Source: Bacteroidales bacterium (GTDB taxonomy: Bacteria > Bacteroidota > Bacteroidia > Bacteroidales > ML635J-15). Taken from it: DNA of 11,363 nucleotides. Made by a program: the position numbers and the translations under genes. Location of the stretch: NCBI GenBank assembly GCA_028701945.1, contig JAQVPT010000085.1, forward strand, positions 1 through 11,363, written 5' to 3'. This document shows positions 7,166 through 11,363 of the stretch, piece after piece. Numbering within the stretch: position 1 is the first letter of the stretch; each line of letters opens with the position of its first letter. The notes below the pieces were generated by a model. It saw only the letters and a program-made list of their open reading frames with translations, ran no database searches and had not been told where the DNA came from.

Positions 7166-7651
7166 TTAATTTTCAGCAATATCATGTAAAAACCAGCTAA
7201 ACTGCTCTTCAAGAGTGCGTGCTTCAAGCTTAACAATTGTGTCAACTGACATAGATTTAAGCTTAATGATTGACGTGCTTGACAGAATATCACCTCCAAT
7301 TTCAGGACAATTATCAAAAAACACTAAGCCTTTATGTTGTTTAAATGGGCCAATATTTAATCCACTTCCATCAGAAGTTACCAAAATTACTGAAGATGAA
7401 TCATTTATATTGTCTAATACTAATGAGACAAATGTTTTATTGCAAGACATACAATGATTTTGAGTAATAACTATTATCCTTTTTTGTTTGTCGGATAATT
7501 CAAATTTATGTTGAGTCTTAAAATACTCTTGAAGCACTTGATAAGTGTCCTTTTGCTCATTTACATTAGTTGGTTGATTACAGCTTAGTGCAAACACCAA
7601 AATTACGAACGTAATATTAGAATAAATTAAAAACTGTATAAATTTTTTCAT
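7166..7651 (-). CDS. Thioredoxin-like thiol lipoprotein, cassette copy 2
   Basis: This 161-residue paralogue of the protein at 4792-5277 has the same length without gaps and about 137 identical residues. It keeps the lipobox (FALSC, Cys24) and the CMSC motif at residues 67-70 in the strand context KRIIVITQNHC. Most changes fall in the signal peptide and the linker just after it; the 49-72 core is unchanged. Copy 2 has an extra cysteine in FFDNCPE where copy 1 has serine, giving it a third cysteine in the mature domain. It overlaps the upstream lipoprotein gene by 35 bases, as in copy 1. A periplasm-facing thiol exchange or sensing role is inferred from the CxxC and the lipid anchor; catalysis is not shown. 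Confidence 0.8.
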   Translation of the reverse strand: MKKFIQFLIYSNITFVILVFALSCNQPTNVNEQKDTYQVLQEYFKTQHKFELSDKQKRIIVITQNHCMSCNKTFVSLVLDNINDSSSVILVTSDGSGLNIGPFKQHKGLVFFDNCPEIGGDILSSTSIIKLKSMSVDTIVKLEARTLEEQFSWFLHDIAEN

Positions 7652-8795
7652 CTTGAGTATTTGTTTTTTTAAACGCTAATCCTTTTTGTGTCATCATTCC
7701 AGAATATTGATTGTATTCTTTTGTATCAAATAAAAACTCATCAACAAAAACAAAATCATTATTTAATACAATTACGGAGAAAAAGGATAAATATTTGCTT
7801 TTATTTAGATTTGCAGGTAATAAATCTTGATGTTTAAGAACTATATAATAATAAGATTCATCATATAATACACTAATTATTCTACCTGCTTTTTTTATTG
7901 CTTTACTTGCTTTATCCATTTGTACGAACATGCCATCCTTTGACAAAACCACGGCAGGAGTTCCTATGTTTGTGAATTTTGAATTTAGCTCAACTTTTTC
8001 CTCAAGTTCAAAATTATCTGGATTAATAATAAAAAGACAATTTGAGAATATTGAATAAAAAATAAGTTTATCATTTAGATATCTATATTTAGGGTATTCA
8101 CTAAAGTTAGAATTCTCTTCGCAAATTTCATGATAAATATCGTCTAACCCAAATTCAAAACTTATTGTATCACTTAAATAATTTGAAAGCTTAAAAAAAT
8201 AAGGTGAATTATAATGCTTTTTGTAATACATTAAGTTGTAGTCTTCAATGCTATATTTATCAGAACCATCCTCAGTAATGACACTATTAAATTTTGGTGA
8301 AGCTTTATAATACAAATTTTCGCTATTACACGAGAATGAAGTTTGAGGAAGTGCCCAAAACTCATTTTTTCCTTTACTTTCTGTGGAAAGGACACTATCT
8401 ATATTCAAATAATACCATATTTCACTATTACTATTTATAGCAATTAACTCGTTAGTGTAAAATGATGAGATTATAATTGTATCCATTGAAATAACTGTCA
8501 AACTCACCGTTTCTCCAATTTTATTCAAAGCTTTTTTTATATTAATTGTATCAATAAAATTACCCTCTGCATCAAATATATCAATTCTACGTTCAGTAGA
8601 TTGATCACAAAAATAAAAATATTCTTTTGATGTGTTGAAATCCACAAAACAGCCTGCATCGTTCGGATAAAATGCCAATTGAGTCTTAAAATATATATCT
8701 AAAATAGGTTCTAAATATAATTCATTTCTATCCTTAAAATCACATGACGATAACAATAAAACTAATAAGACTACAACTACGACTATGTTTCTCAT
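7617..8795 (-). CDS. Beta-propeller-like (DUF4221-like) lipoprotein, cassette copy 2
   Basis: This 392-residue paralogue of 5243-6421 has the same signal and lipobox (LLSSC, Cys18) and the same strand-rich, propeller-like repeats (KEYFYFCDQST, NELIAINSNSEIWYYLNID, LIFYSIFSNCLFIINPD). The block LKLSNYLSDTISFEFGLDDIYH is kept in both except its first residue. The C-terminal 42 residues differ at only two positions, while much of the first half has about 50-60% identity. The surface or ligand site may thus differ between the copies. It is preceded by the conserved 17-bp hairpin (18 bases before the ATG) and a micro-ORF, and it overlaps the thiol lipoprotein gene. Expected location is the outer or inner membrane, facing the periplasm. 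Confidence 0.82.
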   Translation of the reverse strand: MRNIVVVVVLLVLLLSSCDFKDRNELYLEPILDIYFKTQLAFYPNDAGCFVDFNTSKEYFYFCDQSTERRIDIFDAEGNFIDTINIKKALNKIGETVSLTVISMDTIIISSFYTNELIAINSNSEIWYYLNIDSVLSTESKGKNEFWALPQTSFSCNSENLYYKASPKFNSVITEDGSDKYSIEDYNLMYYKKHYNSPYFFKLSNYLSDTISFEFGLDDIYHEICEENSNFSEYPKYRYLNDKLIFYSIFSNCLFIINPDNFELEEKVELNSKFTNIGTPAVVLSKDGMFVQMDKASKAIKKAGRIISVLYDESYYYIVLKHQDLLPANLNKSKYLSFFSVIVLNNDFVFVDEFLFDTKEYNQYSGMMTQKGLAFKKTNTQDEKIYTVFNLF

Positions 8796-8813
8796 ATTAT
8801 TACCAATTAATTT

Positions 8814-8893
8814 AAAAAACAGTATTTTGAAATTATCAATACACTAAATACAAGTTTAATCTAAAGTTTTGATTTATCAAAATACTGTTTTTT
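8814..8893 (-). promoter_or_regulatory. 17-bp inverted repeat between micro-ORF and lipoprotein gene, copy 2 (attenuator-like hairpin)
   Basis: Perfect arms lie at 8814-8830 and 8877-8893 with a 46-base loop. The 5' arm of the RNA begins only 5 bases after the micro-ORF stop, within the footprint of a terminating ribosome. The 3' arm ends in a U-run 18 bases before the lipoprotein ATG. The arms correspond to those of copy 1, shifted by one to two pairs, and remain fully complementary. Confidence 0.65.
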
Positions 8894-8898
8894 ACTGT

Positions 8899-8985
8899 TT
8901 AAGGCATCTGCATTGGATAAACACGAATGCTTGCACCACTGCCGTCAATAAATCTTGTTGACAAGATTTTCAGCAGATTCTTAAT
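8899..8985 (-). CDS. Micro-ORF heading cassette copy 2, with non-ATG or lost start
   Basis: This frame ends RFIDGSGASIRVYPMQMP and is the counterpart of the micro-ORF at 6531-6605. By alignment its ATT at 8985 stands where copy 1 has ATG (IIKNL against IMKKL), a single-base change. No in-frame ATG exists before the in-frame TAG at 9007-9009; TTG at 8997, ATA at 8988 or ATT at 8985 are the only starts that keep the whole peptide. Relative to copy 1 it has six extra codons (LKILST), which form most of a palindrome. The motif survives with synonymous codon changes, so it was translated for long, but it may now be initiated poorly or be a pseudogene. The strong promoter at 9022-9052 drives it. 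Confidence 0.45.
   Translation of the reverse strand: MKNLLKILSTRFIDGSGASIRVYPMQMP
8950..8969. repeat. 20-bp palindrome inside the copy 2 micro-ORF
   Basis: Arms AAATCTTGT and ACAAGATTT (9 bp each) are separated by two bases. The palindrome covers most of the six codons absent from copy 1. It could be a transcription-factor operator, a tight hairpin affecting translation of the micro-ORF, or a footprint of an insertion event. Confidence 0.55.
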
Positions 8986-9021
8986 TATATATATCAAAAC
9001 TGCCCACTATTTTGTCAGTAT

Positions 9022-9052
9022 CAAATTTAAACAGTCAAGATATTTTTTCAAA
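9022..9052 (-). promoter_or_regulatory. Promoter of cassette copy 2, full Bacteroidota consensus
   Basis: On the minus strand TTTG (9049-9052) is followed after exactly 19 bases by TAAATTTG (9022-9029). This fits the Bacteroidota primary sigma consensus TTTG-N19-TAnnTTTG in both elements. The start should be near 9015, just upstream of the micro-ORF. It lies right after the VWA terminator, so the cassette is its own transcription unit. Confidence 0.65.
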
Positions 9053-9066
9053 GTTTTGTTGAAACA

Positions 9067-9103
9067 AAATCAGAGATATAGCTTAAACCTACATCTCTGA
9101 TTT
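9067..9103 (-). terminator. Terminator of the VWA gene
   Basis: An 11-bp perfect stem, AAATCAGAGAT (9067-9077) with ATCTCTGATTT (9093-9103), has a 15-base loop and begins about 22 bases after the VWA stop. In the minus-strand transcript the stem runs into a U-rich stretch (AUUUUGUUUC), as in intrinsic terminators. It separates the VWA gene from the cassette promoter. Confidence 0.65.
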
Positions 9104-9120
9104 CATAATTATCATTTATC

Positions 9121-9212
9121 AATTCTTACAATTTTGCTAACAACTTTGTTTTCTCAACAAGAGTAATTAACTCGGCAACATAACCGTAAGTATCTTCAGA
9201 TTTTGATTTATT
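9121..9212 (-). repeat. Right copy of the 92-bp direct repeat (functional VWA 3' end)
   Basis: This is the counterpart of 4690-4781, here forming the real 3' end of the intact VWA gene. The direct orientation, about 4.3 kb between the copies, and an intact gene at one end only are the pattern expected if an element entering a gene's 3' end restored that end. Confidence 0.75.
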
Positions 9213-11009
9213 TGCCCATAACAAAACATGATCATAACTTGCACTACCTTTAAATTCAGAATTTCTCAATAACATTCCAAATTCTGCAACTGAGACAGCC
9301 AACATAAAGTTTTTTGAATTTTCTGATTTATTAACATCATTACTTGTAACTTTCTCTGTAATCAATCTGCTAAAATCTTGATCTGGTTTTTTATATCTGA
9401 TTTTTAAGGTCATTATATCATTACTTTTAACAACATTACTTGTTTGATAATTTAGAGGATCCACTTTATCAGATGATTCTGTACCATCAGCTAAAACAAT
9501 TTCATAAATTGCAGTAACTGTATGTCCACTGCCAATCTCGCCAGCATCTTTTTTATCATCATTAAAATCTTCCTTATTAAGCATCCGGTTTTCATAACCT
9601 ATCAAACGATATTCTTTAACTTTACTAGGATTAAATTCGATTTGAATTTTAACATCTTTTGCGATAGTATAAAGTGTTCCCCAAAGCTCTTGTCCAAAAA
9701 TTTTATTTGCTTCCATTATATTATCAATATAGGCGTAATTTCCATTTCCTTTGTTAGATAATTTTTCCATTTTAGAATCCTTATAATTTCCCATTCCAAA
9801 ACCCAAAACGGTCAAATAAACACCTAAATCTCTTTTTGCTTCAATAAGTCTTTCCATTTCAGAATCGCTGCTTGCACCAATATTAAAATCACCGTCAGAT
9901 GCAAGAATTACTCTATTATTTCCACCTTTAATAAAATTTTCGATAGCAATATCATAAGCAAGTTTAATTCCTGCTCCACCAGCAGTAGAACCACCAGCAG
10001 AAAGTTTATCTAACGAAGCTAAAATTTTAGCTTTATCTTTACCACTTGTAGATGGTAAAACACAACCTGCTGCACCAGCATAAACAACAATCGAAACCTT
10101 ATCTTCAGGTCTTAATTTATCAACAAGTAATCTGAAAGATTTTTTTAATAAGCCTAACTTATTGTCTGAATTCATTGAACCTGAAACATCTATAAGAAAA
10201 ACAAGATTACAAGCAGGAATATTTTCTGCTTCTATTTCTTCACCCTGAATACCAATCATTAATAATTTACTTTTATCGTTCCATGGACAATTACCAAGCT
10301 CAAGATGAGTTGAAAAAGGATGTTCTCCTTTTGGATTTTCGTAATCATAATCAAAATAATTAATCATTTCTTCAACTCTTACAGCGTCTGCATAAGGCAT
10401 TTGAGAATTATTTATAAACCTGCGAACATTAGCATACGATGCTCTGTCAACATCTATCGAGAAAGTTGATAATGGATCATTAACAACATCTTTAAAACCA
10501 TTTTCTTGTATAAAGTCATAAGACTCTGTATTGTGCTCAACATAACGATCATCAGAAGCTACAGCATAATTTCGACCATAAGTAGAACGATTTCCAGAAG
10601 ACGACATTTTACTTAAAGTTGTAACAACTTTTTCTTCTTCACAAGGAGCATCCAATATAATAAAATCCTTATTATTTTGTACAGCAATTACTTCGGCATT
10701 CATAAAAATTGTCATCCTATGAAAATCATTTTTTGCAATAATTATATTCTTTTTAATAAATTCTGAATATCCTTTTGCATTAACTTTAACATTATAAGGA
10801 CCTTCATCAAGATTAGTAAATTGGAACATTCCAACATTATCAGTTTTTGTTGTCCTAATAATGATGCCCATTTTATAAAGTTTTACTTCTGCTCCCGAAA
10901 TTGAATTTCCAGTTGCGTTATCACTAACATTTCCTTCAATCGTTGCTGAAAATAAAATTGAAGTGAAAAATATCAAATACAAGCCTGTTAAAAAAAGTTT
11001 AGTTTTCAT
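9126..11009 (-). CDS. yfbK: YfbK-like von Willebrand factor A domain protein with N-terminal regulatory-like domain
   Basis: This 627-residue protein has a signal peptide (residues 1-21, ending FSA) without a lipobox Cys. A carboxypeptidase-regulatory-like beta-sandwich follows at about 22-105 (IEGNVSDNATGNSISGAEV, NVKVNAKGYSEF). Next is a low-complexity linker and the conserved pre-VWA domain at about 170-265 (PLSTFSIDVDRASYANVRRF). The VWA domain spans about 267-445, with the metal-ion-dependent adhesion site D274-x-S276-x-S278, Thr342 and D372. The C-terminal DUF3520-type domain covers about 450-625 and ends SYDHVLLWA...YVAELITLV. All metal-site residues are present. The family (E. coli YfbK) is widespread but its role is not established; protein binding at the cell surface or periplasm is likely. 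It ends in its own terminator. Its last 28 codons are duplicated at 4695-4784. The symbol denotes family membership only. Confidence 0.9.
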   Translation of the reverse strand: MKTKLFLTGLYLIFFTSILFSATIEGNVSDNATGNSISGAEVKLYKMGIIIRTTKTDNVGMFQFTNLDEGPYNVKVNAKGYSEFIKKNIIIAKNDFHRMTIFMNAEVIAVQNNKDFIILDAPCEEEKVVTTLSKMSSSGNRSTYGRNYAVASDDRYVEHNTESYDFIQENGFKDVVNDPLSTFSIDVDRASYANVRRFINNSQMPYADAVRVEEMINYFDYDYENPKGEHPFSTHLELGNCPWNDKSKLLMIGIQGEEIEAENIPACNLVFLIDVSGSMNSDNKLGLLKKSFRLLVDKLRPEDKVSIVVYAGAAGCVLPSTSGKDKAKILASLDKLSAGGSTAGGAGIKLAYDIAIENFIKGGNNRVILASDGDFNIGASSDSEMERLIEAKRDLGVYLTVLGFGMGNYKDSKMEKLSNKGNGNYAYIDNIMEANKIFGQELWGTLYTIAKDVKIQIEFNPSKVKEYRLIGYENRMLNKEDFNDDKKDAGEIGSGHTVTAIYEIVLADGTESSDKVDPLNYQTSNVVKSNDIMTLKIRYKKPDQDFSRLITEKVTSNDVNKSENSKNFMLAVSVAEFGMLLRNSEFKGSASYDHVLLWANKSKSEDTYGYVAELITLVEKTKLLAKL

Positions 11010-11193
11010 AATTATATGTTTTAAAATTAAAAATCAAAACCATGATGTTTTTTGATTATAATTTCCATAAAAAAGATAGTAAACAATATTTATGATCTGC
11101 CTTAAACAAAATTAAAAATTAGCAAAGCCTATTATTAGTAAACCTAGTCAAAAATAAATAACAGACCTCTAATTCTATGAAAAAATTGCAAAA

Positions 11194-11355
11194 TTAACCC
11201 CGTCCTTTAGGGCGGGGATGGATAACATAAATGACTAAAAAGGCTTTAGCCATGACAATAATAAAATTTACAAAGTCGTATCACATTAAAGTTCATGGCT
11301 AAAGCCAGACACAATTTTTATTAATGCCCCCGACTAAAGGACAGGGTTATTAATA
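11194..11355. repeat. REP/MITE-like nested inverted repeat element (IS200/RAYT type)
   Basis: Two nested arm pairs fold this stretch on itself. The outer arms at 11198-11217 and 11327-11346 are inverted matches in 16 of 20 positions. The inner arms at 11242-11255 and 11293-11306 are a perfect 14-bp inverted repeat (GGCTTTAGCCATGA). The left outer arm is itself a hairpin, CCCCGTCC-TTTA-GGGCGGGG, and each inner arm holds a GGCT/AGCC mini-hairpin. Its GC-rich stems stand out against the AT-rich surroundings. Such units resemble the palindromes moved by REP-associated tyrosine (IS200-like) transposases. No transposase is in the window, so it is non-autonomous. It lies about 180 bases upstream of the VWA start. 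Confidence 0.72.
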
Positions 11356-11363
11356 AAGATTTA

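Noticed and set aside
6442..8893. CRISPR array from the repeated hairpin arms
   Set aside because: There are only two loci 2.4 kb apart, each an inverted rather than direct repeat with no spacers.
4690..9212. Simple tandem duplication of a unit made of one cassette and one VWA gene
   Set aside because: That would leave VWA sequence between the cassettes (6605-7166), but none is seen; the remnant lies on the outer side of copy 1. An integration or array-with-deletion model fits better.
11107..11114. TAATTTTG on the minus strand as the VWA promoter (a second match at 11189-11196)
   Set aside because: No TTTG at -33, a leader of about 100 bases, and two equal matches in AT-rich DNA make the choice arbitrary.

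Overview
The window comes from a low-GC (visibly AT-rich) member of the Bacteroidota, most likely an anaerobic or marine Bacteroidales-type organism. The reasons are a C-terminal type IX secretion (T9SS) sorting domain on the first gene, a GSCFA-domain protein, short-leader lipoproteins typical of the phylum, a YfbK-like von Willebrand factor A protein with an N-terminal carboxypeptidase-regulatory-like domain, and promoters of the Bacteroidota type (TAnnTTTG, once with TTTG 19 bases upstream).

Layout, left to right. Bases 2-1516 (+) are the 3' end of a large secreted multidomain protein with a T9SS signal. Bases 1873-2826 (-) encode a GSCFA/SGNH-hydrolase-like protein. Bases 3034-4628 (+) are a hipBA-type toxin-antitoxin operon with a 4-base overlap and two AT-rich palindromes around its promoter. 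Bases 4695-4784 (-) are a 28-residue remnant of the 3' end of a VWA gene. Bases 4792-6605 and 7166-8985 (-) are two diverged copies of the same three-gene cassette. Bases 9126-11009 (-) hold the intact VWA gene. The right edge (about 11194-11355) is a REP/MITE-like nested inverted repeat.

The repeated cassette is the most interesting part. Each copy reads, in transcription order: Bacteroidota promoter; a micro-ORF of 24-28 codons sharing the motif RF[VI]D..G..I.VYPM..P; a 17-bp perfect inverted repeat (hairpin); a 392-residue beta-propeller-like lipoprotein; and, overlapping its 3' end by exactly 35 bases, a 161-residue lipoprotein with a CMSC thioredoxin-like motif. By hand alignment the propellers are about two-thirds identical and the thiol lipoproteins about 85%. 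The micro-ORFs keep their motif through synonymous codon changes, which suggests they are translated. I do not recognise a named family for the micropeptide. It could be a leader peptide that controls the hairpin, or a functional product.

The two cassettes lie between direct repeats of 92 bp (4690-4781 and 9121-9212, about 91% identical) made of the VWA gene's 3' end. This resembles an element integrated at a gene's 3' end, or the scar of a collapsed VWA-cassette array. No integrase is visible between the repeats, so the mechanism is open. The hipBA operon sits just outside the left repeat.
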